Shown here: piece after piece, positions 19,057 to 28,305 of the stretch | How positions within the stretch are numbered: position 1 is the stretch's first letter | Layout: each line of letters opens with the position of its first letter | Position numbers and translations under genes: made by a program | The notes under the pieces: generated by a model | Seen by the model: only the letters and a program-made list of their open reading frames with translations | Database searches by the model: none | Told to the model about the DNA's origin: nothing | Assembly: GCF_013166575.1 (NCBI RefSeq) | Contig: NZ_JABKKE010000002.1 | Coordinates: forward strand, 1-64,000 | DNA from: Xylanibacter rodentium | Lineage (GTDB): Bacteria; Bacteroidota; Bacteroidia; Bacteroidales; Bacteroidaceae | Direction: 5' to 3' | DNA: 64,000 nt

Positions 19057-20145
19057 TTATTTGATATACCATCCCAATGCTACGATGACGGTCATCAGCA
19101 CAAGATTTATCAGTGACAACGGCATGAGATACTTCCACTCAAGTTTCAGAATCTGGTCGATACGCAGACGCGGGAATGACCAGCGGATCCAGAGCAACAC
19201 CCAAACAAGCAGGAATGCCTTGCCAAGGAACCACACTATACCTGGAATACAGTCCATGAAGGAGTCAACCCCAGCCACACCGATATGAATAGGCATCCAT
19301 CCGCCAAGGAATACCGTCGTGGCAACACCGGCGATGACAAACATGTTGAGATACTCGGCCAGATAGAAGAATCCGAAGCCCATACCCGAATATTCGGTGT
19401 GGTAACCGGCGGTAAGCTCACTCTCGGCCTCAGGCAGGTCGAACGGGCCGCGGTTGGCCTCGGCGTTACCGGCCACCAAGAACACGATGAAAGCGATAAT
19501 TGCAGGGATATGACCTTGGAACACGAGCCATCCGAAAGGTCCGGACTGTGCTTCAACGATACCGCTGATCTGCATTGTACCGGTAAGCACTACGGCCGTA
19601 ATCAGACACAGACAGAGTGACATCTCGTAAGATATCATCTGAACGGCACCACGCATTGCCGACACCACGCTATACTTGTTGTTCGAGCCCCATCCTGCAA
19701 GGAACACGCCGACAACGCCTATACTGGAAATTGCCGTGAGCAGGAATATACCGACATTGAAGTCAAGAATACCTGCGCCCTTGTTCCATGGCATGAACGA
19801 GAATGTTCCTACAGAAGCAATGAGCACAAGGAACGGGGCCACGAGATAGAGCAGCTTGTCAGCCTTGTCGACAAAGAATATCTCCTTCTGAAGCATCTTC
19901 AGCACGTCGGCAAACACCTGGAATACACCCCACGGGCCGACACGCATCGGGCCCAGACGGCACTGGAAGTAGGCACACACCTTGCGTTCCATGAAAATGA
20001 GCACGATGGCCAGCATGGCATAGGCGGCAAGTATGAACACGCCCACGAGCACGCACTCTATAAGTATCGACAAGAAGTCCCCCAAGCCGAGAGTTTCGCG
20101 CAGAAGGCTGTCGAACCAAGTTGTTACTATACTAAAATCAAACAT
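19057..20145 (-). CDS. nuoH: NADH-quinone oxidoreductase subunit H
   Basis: The 362-residue protein has eight or nine membrane helices and the NuoH signatures: CRLGPMRVGPWGVFQVFADV for the quinone-chamber loop, GWGSNNKYSVVSAMRGA and PFDLPEAESELTAGYHTEY with the acidic residues at the quinone site. NuoH forms most of the quinone-binding chamber with NuoB and NuoD. It lies 6 bases behind nuoCD. Confidence 0.95.
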   Translation of the reverse strand: MFDFSIVTTWFDSLLRETLGLGDFLSILIECVLVGVFILAAYAMLAIVLIFMERKVCAYFQCRLGPMRVGPWGVFQVFADVLKMLQKEIFFVDKADKLLYLVAPFLVLIASVGTFSFMPWNKGAGILDFNVGIFLLTAISSIGVVGVFLAGWGSNNKYSVVSAMRGAVQMISYEMSLCLCLITAVVLTGTMQISGIVEAQSGPFGWLVFQGHIPAIIAFIVFLVAGNAEANRGPFDLPEAESELTAGYHTEYSGMGFGFFYLAEYLNMFVIAGVATTVFLGGWMPIHIGVAGVDSFMDCIPGIVWFLGKAFLLVWVLLWIRWSFPRLRIDQILKLEWKYLMPLSLINLVLMTVIVALGWYIK

Positions 20146-20151
20146 AACTTA

Positions 20152-21720
20152 TTATCTGTCAATATCAGGAATTACATAATCTAATGTGGCGCCCACGGCT
20201 ATAAGGTCGGCTATCTTCTCGCCACGCAGCAGGTCGTCCAAGGCCGATACCAACGGCAGACCCATCGGACGGAACTTCAGGCGGTAAGGGCTCTTGTCGC
20301 CCTTAGAGTCGAGATATACACCGATTTCTCCACGACTACCCTCGCACGATGTGTACCACTGTCCCTCGGGCACGCGGATAATAGGCTTCTGCTTGATATA
20401 GAAGTCACCGGCAGGAATATTGTCGATGAGTTGTTCGATGATGCGGATGCTCTGCTCCATTTCGTCCATACGAACCATATATCGGTCGAAGCAGTCGCCA
20501 TTCTGATAAGTAATCTCGTCAAAGTCCACCTTTCCGTACATATCGTAAGGATGGTTCTTGCGCACGTCGTTATGCCATCCCGCAGCACGACCCGTACCGC
20601 CGGTACATCCGTAGCTGATTGCGTCTTCCATCGACAGTCTGCCCACATTCTTGAAACGGTTCTGCAGAATCACGTTGCCGGTGAATATGTCACGGTACTC
20701 CTTGAACATAGGCTTCATATAAGCACACAGCTTCTTCACGTTCTGCACGAAGTTGGGGTCGATGTCGGCCTGGCATCCGCCGATTCGGTAATAGTTCTGA
20801 ATCAGCCGTCCGCCCGTAGTCTCCTCCATCACGTTGAGCACCTGCTCGCGGTCGCGCATACCATATATAAATGCGGTAAGGGCACCGAGGTCCTGAGCGC
20901 AACAGCCATAGAACAGCAGGTGGCTGTCCAAACGCTGGAGCTCGTCCATAATCGTGCGGATGTACTTTATACGGTCGGTTATCTCCACACCCATAGCTTC
21001 CTCTATAACTGAGCACAGCGCATGGCGGTTCATCATGGCGCTCAGATAATCCATACGGTCGGTCAAAGCCAAAGTCTGCGGATAGGTGTAGCTCTCGCAC
21101 ATCTTCTCTATACCGCGGTGTATGTATCCGCAATGGGGATAAATCTTCTTGATTGTCTCACCGTCAAGCACCGTCTGCAGGCGGAGCACACCGTGGGTGG
21201 CGGGGTGCTGCGGTCCGATGTTGATTACATAGTCTTCGTCGCCGAACAGCGGCCGCTTTGTCGCCACCAGCCTGCCGTCCTTGTCGAGATTGTACTCGAA
21301 AGTATAATCCGGCTCGGGGTCGTCGGTCAGTACATAGCGGTTGTTATCGGCGCTCATGTCGTAATCCTTACGGAACGGATAACCCTCAAAGTCCGAACGC
21401 AGATAGATGCGGCGCATGTCCTTATGTCCGAGGAACTTGATACCGAAGAAGTCGTAAACCTCACGCTCCAGTATCTCGGCGCTCTTCCACAAGTGCATCA
21501 CCGTGGGGATGTAAGGCTCGTTGCGGTCAGCGTTGACAGCCTTCACGCTCATACGCTCGTGGGTCTTGGTGTTCTCCAATATATAGATACACCCAAGACC
21601 TTCCTCACCGAAGTCCTCACCTACTATTGTCACAAGGAAGTCGAAATGCTTTTCGTTCTTCAGTTTTGCCATCTCAGCGGCAAACACGTTCAATTCGAAT
21701 TGTATGTTTTCTAATTTCAT
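20152..21720 (-). CDS. nuoCD: Fused NADH-quinone oxidoreductase subunits C and D
   Basis: The 522-residue product fuses NuoC (about residues 25-145, with LEREVYDFFGIKFLGHKDMR) to NuoD (about 165-522, with IGPQHPATHGVLRL and YIHRGIEKMCE). The D half lines the quinone pocket; the conserved histidine of PATHG and later acidic residues are visible. NuoC-D fusions are common in proteobacteria and occur in Bacteroidetes. The gene lies 18 bases behind nuoB. Confidence 0.95.
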   Translation of the reverse strand: MKLENIQFELNVFAAEMAKLKNEKHFDFLVTIVGEDFGEEGLGCIYILENTKTHERMSVKAVNADRNEPYIPTVMHLWKSAEILEREVYDFFGIKFLGHKDMRRIYLRSDFEGYPFRKDYDMSADNNRYVLTDDPEPDYTFEYNLDKDGRLVATKRPLFGDEDYVINIGPQHPATHGVLRLQTVLDGETIKKIYPHCGYIHRGIEKMCESYTYPQTLALTDRMDYLSAMMNRHALCSVIEEAMGVEITDRIKYIRTIMDELQRLDSHLLFYGCCAQDLGALTAFIYGMRDREQVLNVMEETTGGRLIQNYYRIGGCQADIDPNFVQNVKKLCAYMKPMFKEYRDIFTGNVILQNRFKNVGRLSMEDAISYGCTGGTGRAAGWHNDVRKNHPYDMYGKVDFDEITYQNGDCFDRYMVRMDEMEQSIRIIEQLIDNIPAGDFYIKQKPIIRVPEGQWYTSCEGSRGEIGVYLDSKGDKSPYRLKFRPMGLPLVSALDDLLRGEKIADLIAVGATLDYVIPDIDR

Positions 21721-21738
21721 AACGTCGTCTTCCTTCTT

Positions 21739-22353
21739 TTATTTGTTAAAGTCTTCAGGCACGTTTGTCACAACGACAGGCTTCTTCTCCTTGCGGTTGC
21801 GGCCGCCGAAGAATTTCTCAATCTTCACCTTGCGCTGCAACTGCATCATACCGTAGAGGATAGCCTCGGGACGCGGAGGACAGCCCGGCACAAACACATC
21901 TACCGGAATAATCTCCTCGATGCCCTTCACCACGTGATAGCTGCCCTTGAACGGTCCGCCCGATATGGCGCATCCGCCCACAGCCACTACATACTTCGGC
22001 TCGGCCATCTCGTCATACAGACGTTTCAGCACGGGTGCCATCTTGTGCGTGATTGTACCGGCACACATGATAAGATCGGCCTGGCGCGGAGAGTTGCGCG
22101 TAACCTCGAATCCGAAACGGGCGAAGTCGTAGCGGGCACATCCCACGGCCATAAACTCGATACCACAACAACTTGTGGCAAAGGTGAGCGACCATAGCGA
22201 GTTGCTGCGGCCCCAGTTGATAGCCTGGTCGAGCGAACCCACAAACACATCCACACCTCCCTCGTGAAGCTCGTTTACAATCTTCTCGAGAGACTCGTTG
22301 TCCTTAAACTCTGCGTAAGGAATACTCTTGATATGCGGCTTTCTTACTTCCAT
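21739..22353 (-). CDS. nuoB: NADH-quinone oxidoreductase subunit B
   Basis: The 204-residue protein binds terminal cluster N2. The ligands are the tandem cysteines of [12 protein letters not shown] and the later cysteines in [10 protein letters not shown] and VPGCPPRPE. The basic C-terminal tail ([12 protein letters not shown]) extends beyond the minimal family length. Its first bases overlap the end of nuoA by 10 bases. Confidence 0.95.
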   Translation of the reverse strand: MEVRKPHIKSIPYAEFKDNESLEKIVNELHEGGVDVFVGSLDQAINWGRSNSLWSLTFATSCCGIEFMAVGCARYDFARFGFEVTRNSPRQADLIMCAGTITHKMAPVLKRLYDEMAEPKYVVAVGGCAISGGPFKGSYHVVKGIEEIIPVDVFVPGCPPRPEAILYGMMQLQRKVKIEKFFGGRNRKEKKPVVVTNVPEDFNK

Positions 22354-22694
22354 TCCAATGCTCCTTTCCGCCAGGCATACGCCAAGCCAAATACAAGTAC
22401 CAACAGGAAGAAACCGATGCTAAGCAATGCCATGGCACCGAACTCCTTTACTACCACTGCCCAGGGATACAGGAATACTGTTTCCACATCGAACATGAGG
22501 AATAGAATAGCAAACAGGTAGTAGCCCACCGACATAGGTAACCAAGACGAACCACGAGTCGGTATACCGCACTCGAATGGCTCACCTTTTACCTTGTTGT
22601 ATGAGCGTGGACCGATGAGTTTCGCGATTACATAGGCCGCTGCTACCAGTACAATAGCCGTTACAAGAACGGTAAGTAACAAGATAAAATACAT
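22344..22694 (-). CDS. nuoA: NADH-quinone oxidoreductase subunit A
   Basis: The first gene of the operon encodes a 116-residue, three-helix protein. YECGIP-like motif ([12 protein letters not shown]) and the acidic [14 protein letters not shown] helix identify NuoA, which closes the quinone chamber with NuoH and NuoJ. No nuoE, nuoF or nuoG follows anywhere in the operon, so the NADH-oxidising module is missing here. Confidence 0.95.
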   Translation of the reverse strand: MYFILLLTVLVTAIVLVAAAYVIAKLIGPRSYNKVKGEPFECGIPTRGSSWLPMSVGYYLFAILFLMFDVETVFLYPWAVVVKEFGAMALLSIGFFLLVLVFGLAYAWRKGALEWK

Positions 22695-22740
22695 AAAAAT
22701 ATTATAATATTACAAATTTGTACGCTTTGGAAAAGCAGTG

Positions 22741-22748
22741 CAAAGGTA
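22741..22748 (-). promoter_or_regulatory. -7 element of the nuo operon promoter
   Basis: On the minus strand TACCTTTG fits the consensus with a TTTGC at about -33 (near 22766). It lies 47 bases upstream of nuoA, giving a short leader. Confidence 0.6.
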
Positions 22749-22957
22749 ATAAAATTATCGCAAAGAGTATTACCAAAAGCAAAAAAATGTGGAATATAAA
22801 AATATTTCGCCCGCAATTTCACTGTGACGGCATAGCTTCCACAAACATTCAATACGGAAGCACAATGCCTGTATGCACTCACGTAAATCTTTCAATGTCT
22901 CCATTCTGAATTTATGGTCACCGGATTTTATAATACATCAATTACGCTCTCACTCAA

Positions 22958-23045
22958 GTACAAGGCCGTTGTACCGGCAGTACAAGGCCGTTGTACCAAC
23001 AGTACAACAGCGCTGAACCGGCAGTACAACGGCCTTGTACCTACT
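22958..23045. repeat. Four 22-base tandem units, near-palindromic
   Basis: Units begin at 22958, 22980, 23002 and 23024. Units 1 and 2 contain GTACAAGGCCGTTGTACC; unit 4 contains GTACAACGGCCTTGTACC, which is the reverse complement of the core of units 1 and 2; unit 3 is a diverged form. Spacers are four bases (GGCA, AACA, GGCA). The function is unknown. Confidence 0.85.
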
Positions 23046-23472
23046 TCACGACAAAGGTGCAGACCTGAAATCGCATTTATAGACTGATTTCATATCCGAG
23101 CAACAGCAACACCTCAATAATACGTTTCGTGTATACTGGTATGCATAAGATGTGCTTTTTCGACAGACATTATACACAATATCATTTCTGACATAACAAG
23201 ATTCCTGTCATAAATAAAATCAAGAAGTATACAATTGTTGTTTCCAAATACATGATATACCTTATTTATTTTAATTTCAGAAACCCGCATCACATAAGAT
23301 TATAAAGGGTATAATATGTCAGATTTATCATAATATTACCAATTGCTTGTTTTGCTGTATGGCCTCCTTGATAGGATTCAGACAATGCCACAAACACGAT
23401 TATTATACATAAAAAACGTTAACAACAAAAGATATTTAATACGATTTTTTCTTTTATTAAAAATATTTATTG

Positions 23473-23480
23473 TACCTTTG
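23473..23480 (+). promoter_or_regulatory. -7 element of tRNA-Phe
   Basis: TACCTTTG lies 33 bases before the mature tRNA and matches the Bacteroidetes -7 consensus. Confidence 0.6.
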
Positions 23481-23512
23481 CACCGCATTAAAAACAATGC
23501 ATATTCAATGCT

Positions 23513-23585
23513 GGTGCCATAGCTCAGTTGGTAGAGCAAAGGACTGAAAATCCTTGTGTCCCCGGTTCGATTCCTGGTGGCACCA
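23513..23585 (+). tRNA. tRNA-Phe (GAA)
   Basis: A full cloverleaf is visible. The acceptor arm pairs GGTGCCA with TGGCACC, the discriminator is A, and CCA is not encoded. The anticodon loop CTGAAAA between GGA and TCC gives anticodon GAA (23546-23548). The T arm contains GGTTCGATTCC. Confidence 0.97.
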
Positions 23586-23601
23586 CTCCTCCTTTCATTA
23601 G

Positions 23602-23637
23602 CCCTGTTAGCGCAAGCTGCAGGGTTTTCTTTTTTTA
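23602..23637 (+). terminator. Terminator after tRNA-Phe
   Basis: CCCTG at 23602-23606 pairs with CAGGG at 23620-23624 and is followed by a run of Ts broken only by one C (to about 23636). Confidence 0.6.
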
Positions 23638-23812
23638 TCAACATCTGTCTTTATACATCGGCACTCACGGCCTGACGGGAACCTTTGCCGGCATTTTATT
23701 CTTGCTTGCATATATTCGTATTCTGTAAATATATAATATGGTATTCAATAAGGTTTCAGCATATAGAAAACCATGTGAGACAAAAAGAAAAGTTTCGAAC
23801 CGGATTTTTGCA

Positions 23813-23820
23813 TATCTTTG
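23813..23820 (+). promoter_or_regulatory. -7 element of the GH115 gene
   Basis: TATCTTTG lies 80 bases before the GH115 start, in the expected position for a Bacteroidetes promoter. Confidence 0.55.
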
Positions 23821-23899
23821 CCCCATCTATATAACAAACATCCAATGTACCCGCTATATTAAATGAAAATAAACCAAACCTAAAAACAACATAAACAAA

Positions 23900-26428
23900 A
23901 TGAAAACGAAGCTACTTTTGCTTATCATGCTGTTGCCAGCATGTATTACCAAAGGCAATACATTTCGTATAGATAATGCCGTTATATGCCATGACAAGAA
24001 CGAACCTATGGCTGTGATAAAAGCCATTGCCGGACTACAGGATGACATAGAGCGAGTGACAGGGAAAAAGCCAACGACGACCACCGGCAAACACAAAGGT
24101 GCAAAAGTAATTGTAGGAACCTATGGCGTGAGCCGCCAGATAACATCGCTGATAAAATCAGGAGTGCTTAAGGAAGAAGATCTGAAAAACAAGTGGGAGA
24201 GCTATGTAATCACCGTAACCAATGACAATAATCCGTGTCTCGTCATAGCCGGAAGCGACAAACGCGGCACAGCCTACGGCATATATGAAGTGTCGAGACA
24301 AATTGGCGTGTCACCATGGTATTGGTGGGCCGACGTGCCTGTTGCGCATAAGGAAACGGCAACGGTAGACTTCGGTTACCACACATCAGGTGAACCCTCG
24401 GTGAAATATCGCGGAATATTCATCAACGACGAAGACTGGGGACTTAAACCATGGTCAGCCACGAATTACGAAAAAGAACTGAAAGACATCGGACCCCGCA
24501 CCTATGCCAAAGTGTGCGAACTGATAATCCGGTTGAAAGGCAACATGCTTGCCCCTGCAATGCACTCGTGCACAGGCGCATTCTACTCGCATCCGGAAAG
24601 CAAACTGGTAGCCGACTCTTTCGGAGTTATGATAACCACGTCACACTGCGAGCCTCTTCTGCTTAACAATGCCGCGAAGAGCGAATGGGACTCGAAACGT
24701 GACGGAGAATGGAACTACAAGACCAACAAGGCTACCATAGCAGGCAAATGGGAAGCACGCCTCGGTGAAGCGGCACAGTTTGACAATATATATACACTGG
24801 CCATGCGCGGAGTGCACGACGAAGGCATGCGCGGCAATCTTCCAATAGACGAGCGGGTGTCGATAATCCAGCAGGTTACGGCCGACCAACGCGAAATGAT
24901 AAGCCGACACACTGGAAAAACGATTACGGAAGTACCGCAGATATTCGTTCCCTACAAGGAGACAATGGACATATACGAACACGGACTGCGCGTGCCAGAA
25001 GACGTAACACTGGTATGGGTTGACGACAATTACGGATACATGAAACGTGTGTCCGATGAAAACGAGCGGAAACGCAGCGGCCGAGCAGGTGTCTACTATC
25101 ATCTGTCATATCTTGGAGCCCCACACGACTATCTGTGGCTGAACACCACCGCCCCCGTACTGATGTATGAGGAGTTGAAGAAATCGTATGATACAGGTGC
25201 CGACAGATACTGGCTGCTGAATGTAGGCGACATAAAACCGATGGAGATTGGCATACAGACGTTCATGGACATGGCATGGAATTTCGATGCTTTCGACATC
25301 GCCAGCGTAAACAACCATCAGGCCGAAATGCTCGCCGGAATATTCGGCAACATATATAAAGACGAGTTTCAGCACATCCTTGACGAATACTACAGATTGG
25401 CATGGAGCCGCAAACCGGAGTATATGGGATTCGAGTATGAATGGGACGACGACGAGCACACCGGATTGCGTGACACCGAGTTCTCTTTCGCCAATTACAA
25501 CGATGCCCAACAGAGGTTGGCCGATTACCAAAACCTGGCAGACCGTGTAGAAGCCATTGCACAGGCTCTACCCTCCGGCACAACCACAAGGGAATCGTTT
25601 TTCCAGTTGATACAATATCCGGTACAGGCCTCGTATCAAATGAACCGAAAGTTCCTCATGGCCCAGCTTAACCACGAACTGCACGCTGACGGACTGACAG
25701 CCGAGGCCAACTGGGCCGCACGTGAGACACAAATAGCCTACGACAGCATCAGCTCGCTGAACAAAAGATACAACACCATGCTCAACGGCAAATGGAAAGG
25801 CATGATGACCATACCTCCCGGATATACAGCACTGTATCATAAAAAGCCGGAGGTGACATATACAGACGTGGCCGGAGAGAAAGAGCCCTCAGGACTGTTG
25901 AAACCAAACAAGGCAAACAACGAATTGGAAAATTGCCATGTGGTAAATCTGGCCCAATATACAAACAAGACCGGCAAAGTAAACATCATAAAAGGTATCG
26001 GATACGACTGGCAGGTGGTTCAGGTAGGCCAACCCTGCGAAGCCCCTGTAGATATAGAATCATCGACAAAGGCTGCTGTGGAATACACATTCCCAAAAAC
26101 CGACAAGGACTCAGTAGATGTAATCATCAGTACCGTTCCGTTCTGGCCGCTGCACGCCGGTCGTGGCAACGCACTGGGAGTATCTGTCGACGGAGGCGAG
26201 AAGCAGATATACAACAACAAATTTGCCGAATACTCACGCCGATGGAAAGACCAGGTAATGAGGAACGGCGCCGAGTGCCGCATGAGGTTTGCCATAGACA
26301 GAAACCGCGACAGACATACTTTGTCATTATTCATGGGCGATCCGGGGCAGATGATACAGCGCATCATAATAGATTGGGGAGGACTGAAAAAGACCTATGT
26401 AGGGGTCAGTCCGCAAAATCCTATTTAA
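23900..26428 (+). CDS. Glycoside hydrolase family 115 protein
   Basis: The 842-residue product has a signal peptide (about residues 1-19; LLPAC is an imperfect lipobox). The catalytic body matches GH115: GSDKRGTAYGIYEVSR, GVSPWYWWADV, KYRGIFINDEDWGL and the central barrel with MAPAMH-like LAPAMHSC, followed by RGVHDEGMRG and a C-terminal beta domain. GH115 enzymes remove glucuronic or 4-O-methylglucuronic acid from xylan. It acts outside the cytoplasm. No SusC/SusD pair or xylanase lies nearby, so it is isolated from a full polysaccharide locus. Confidence 0.92.
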   Translation: MKTKLLLLIMLLPACITKGNTFRIDNAVICHDKNEPMAVIKAIAGLQDDIERVTGKKPTTTTGKHKGAKVIVGTYGVSRQITSLIKSGVLKEEDLKNKWESYVITVTNDNNPCLVIAGSDKRGTAYGIYEVSRQIGVSPWYWWADVPVAHKETATVDFGYHTSGEPSVKYRGIFINDEDWGLKPWSATNYEKELKDIGPRTYAKVCELIIRLKGNMLAPAMHSCTGAFYSHPESKLVADSFGVMITTSHCEPLLLNNAAKSEWDSKRDGEWNYKTNKATIAGKWEARLGEAAQFDNIYTLAMRGVHDEGMRGNLPIDERVSIIQQVTADQREMISRHTGKTITEVPQIFVPYKETMDIYEHGLRVPEDVTLVWVDDNYGYMKRVSDENERKRSGRAGVYYHLSYLGAPHDYLWLNTTAPVLMYEELKKSYDTGADRYWLLNVGDIKPMEIGIQTFMDMAWNFDAFDIASVNNHQAEMLAGIFGNIYKDEFQHILDEYYRLAWSRKPEYMGFEYEWDDDEHTGLRDTEFSFANYNDAQQRLADYQNLADRVEAIAQALPSGTTTRESFFQLIQYPVQASYQMNRKFLMAQLNHELHADGLTAEANWAARETQIAYDSISSLNKRYNTMLNGKWKGMMTIPPGYTALYHKKPEVTYTDVAGEKEPSGLLKPNKANNELENCHVVNLAQYTNKTGKVNIIKGIGYDWQVVQVGQPCEAPVDIESSTKAAVEYTFPKTDKDSVDVIISTVPFWPLHAGRGNALGVSVDGGEKQIYNNKFAEYSRRWKDQVMRNGAECRMRFAIDRNRDRHTLSLFMGDPGQMIQRIIIDWGGLKKTYVGVSPQNPI

Positions 26429-26433
26429 CACGA

Positions 26434-26473
26434 AAAAGGGAGCCGCCCAATCTCTTGAAGGCAGCTCCCTTTT
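26434..26473. terminator. Terminator between GH115 and convergent membrane protein gene
   Basis: AAAAGGGAGC at 26434-26443 pairs with GCTCCCTTTT at 26464-26473. The symmetric A and T tracts suit termination in both directions. Confidence 0.75.
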
Positions 26474-26479
26474 GTCACG

Positions 26480-27025
26480 TTAAAGAGAGAGCACTACAAA
26501 CCCGAAAATTCCTTTCCTCAACTTTAACTCTACTTTGCCACCTTGCCTTGCATGGTAATAAGTAGCGTGCGGCACTGATACTGTAGAGCGGGTACCGTCG
26601 TTAAATACCACTTCAAGACAATATTCATAGTATACACCGTCAGACACATATCGGTGCTTGCCCACACGGTGTGTCTTGCGGTGCGGCTCCATCGTCTTCT
26701 TCTCTACATAAACCTCCTCACTATACACACAACAACCGGGAAACGGCACGTAATAGTTAGCTATGACAAATAGCGATACCGACATCAATCCGGTGTAAAT
26801 AGTATGCCACACCACCGTAAACCAGCCGCCGCTGTCGCAGTCGTCCACCCACGACCATCGCCGGCCCAACAGCGGCGACATTACCACCGCACCAATGCAA
26901 AACACAAAAACAAGCATCCAAACTGACATAACCGTCTTTTCGAAAAGCACATATGCAAGTGCACAAACAAACAATCCCGCTAATATCAGCGCAATCTCCA
27001 TCTTATCTGAAAATCCTTTCTTCAT
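26480..27025 (-). CDS. Membrane protein with soluble C-terminal domain, unknown
   Basis: The 181-residue protein has three predicted membrane helices in residues about 10-90, then an extracellular-like segment with a cysteine pair (PGCCVYSEE) and a beta-rich C-terminal domain. I recognise no family. The gene converges on GH115 and shares its terminator. Confidence 0.7.
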   Translation of the reverse strand: MKKGFSDKMEIALILAGLFVCALAYVLFEKTVMSVWMLVFVFCIGAVVMSPLLGRRWSWVDDCDSGGWFTVVWHTIYTGLMSVSLFVIANYYVPFPGCCVYSEEVYVEKKTMEPHRKTHRVGKHRYVSDGVYYEYCLEVVFNDGTRSTVSVPHATYYHARQGGKVELKLRKGIFGFVVLSL

Positions 27026-27434
27026 AAAGGTTACTCTATAATTTCACATCCACAATATAAATCGAAGTCACTGAAACTTATTTCTATTGCCGATATACAG
27101 TTTATCGTATACAAAGGTAATCATTTAACTCAAATTACAATAATGCAAATGTCACCAAAACGCCCTGCATATCGCAGTTTCAATACAAGCCAAACAATTG
27201 TGTGAGAACAATAATGTTTACACAAAAGAGTGTTAAAATATTGATTATCAATAACGTGTAAAAAGTTGGTTTTGATACTTTTTCTATATTTTCTTTGGCC
27301 GGTTGGATAAATTTATGTAATTTTGCACCCGATAAATAACAGATGGCATTACAACGTCTCGTGGGGAGACGTGCCATGCATCCACGTTCTCGTAAAGCCA
27401 AACGGACATGATTAAACAGTTTTGAGACCAGTCC
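27026..27434. other. Intergenic region and long leader of the transglycosylase operon
   Basis: The -7 element TAATTTTG at 27318-27325, with TTTGG near 27294, starts a leader of about 105 bases before the next start codon. The leader contains a hairpin (ACGTCTC with GAGACGT, about 27353-27371) and a 22-codon arginine-rich frame (27343-27411) that could be a leader peptide. Nothing else is seen. Confidence 0.5.
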
Positions 27435-27593
27435 ATGGTGATAGAACAGAAGATGATATATGACATAAACAGGAGTTTGACGCGAGCATTGATTGTGTTA
27501 TCAATAGTCGTATCGGGGATGGCTGGCAGTATGCCCGAAACACCGGAAGGGATTTGGCAATACCTTAAGCGCAATAACATCCAAGCTCCATAA
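27435..27593 (+). CDS. Small exported protein (52 residues) preceding transglycosylase
   Basis: The short frame encodes a charged N-terminus, a hydrophobic helix (residues about 17-31, ALIVLSIVVSGMAGS) and a tail MPETPEGIWQYLKRNNIQAP. It looks like a signal peptide or anchor with a 20-residue exported tail. It ends 11 bases before the lytic transglycosylase gene and lies behind the only promoter seen, so the two are probably cotranscribed. An alternative start is the ATG at codon 7. The function is unknown. Confidence 0.55.
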   Translation: MVIEQKMIYDINRSLTRALIVLSIVVSGMAGSMPETPEGIWQYLKRNNIQAP

Positions 27594-27604
27594 AACAAAT
27601 TATA

Positions 27605-28045
27605 ATGAGTAAAACAGCAAAGATTGTATGTTTAGGTTTATTATTCACAACAGTTCATTCCACGGCATTTGCCGGAAATAACGCGAATGAAGGTAAGGAA
27701 TCTTTCGACTGGTCGCCGGTCATAGAAGCGATAATATCGGTTGAAAGCGACGGAAACCCAAACGCCGTAAGCGGCAATTCATGCGGAGCGATGCAGATTA
27801 CCCCTATACTTGTAAAAGAGTGCAATCTCATACTGCAACGCAGAAAGATGAAGAAGAGATTTACGCTGCGCGACAGATTCAGTGTAGAAAAATCGAAAGA
27901 AATGTTTCTTATCATTCAATCATACCACAACCCTACAAACAATGTAGAGAAAGCCATCCGCTCATGGAACGGAGGTATGAGGTATAGTGTAAAGCGCACG
28001 CAGCGTTATTACAAAAAGGTGGTGAGCAGGATGAAGCAAGCCTAA
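27605..28045 (+). CDS. Small lytic transglycosylase-like (SLT) protein
   Basis: The 146-residue product has a signal peptide cleaved near AFAGN (residue 23). The SLT fold is visible: the catalytic glutamate in AIISVESDGNPNAVS, then GAMQITP, and the later YHNPTNNVEKAIRSWNGG segment that forms the glycan groove. It would cut peptidoglycan in the periplasm. It follows a small exported protein and has no type IV or type VI secretion neighbours here. Confidence 0.85.
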   Translation: MSKTAKIVCLGLLFTTVHSTAFAGNNANEGKESFDWSPVIEAIISVESDGNPNAVSGNSCGAMQITPILVKECNLILQRRKMKKRFTLRDRFSVEKSKEMFLIIQSYHNPTNNVEKAIRSWNGGMRYSVKRTQRYYKKVVSRMKQA

Positions 28046-28256
28046 CGTTGAGTAGTCAAAAACAAAGAGGGTATCGGATTATTTAAAATTTGCTGCAACA
28101 AACTATACAATCGTCAACAAGATCAAGTGACGATATTGCAAGGTTCACGGTGATATAGCCATTACTGCCGAATGACAAACAGAGCCTGACGTAGTGAAAA
28201 CAACACAAAGATACTGATAAAATCTTAAAAACAGCCTTTTGTTCAGACTTTAGCGT

Positions 28257-28264
28257 TATTTTTG
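28257..28264 (+). promoter_or_regulatory. -7 element of the lemA-protease pair
   Basis: TATTTTTG fits the consensus and lies 42 bases before the lemA start. Confidence 0.5.
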
Positions 28265-28305
28265 CAGTATATTTAATCAATTACGAAATCAAAAAATTAC
28301 AAATT

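Larger units (their letters stand above)
22695..23512. other. Long intergenic region with nuo promoter and repeats
   Basis: No protein gene is supported over about 800 bases. It holds the nuo promoter at its left edge, a cluster of four 22-base palindromic repeats at 22958-23041 and the tRNA-Phe promoter at its right edge. The stretch 23050-23460 is AT-rich with nothing I can name. Confidence 0.7.

Noticed and set aside
22958..23045. Possible CRISPR array
   Set aside because: Repeats are adjacent with four-base spacers, one unit is reversed, and no cas genes are present.
28083..28280. Minus-strand open frame before lemA
   Set aside because: It overlaps the lemA promoter region on the other strand and has no protein-like pattern or start context.
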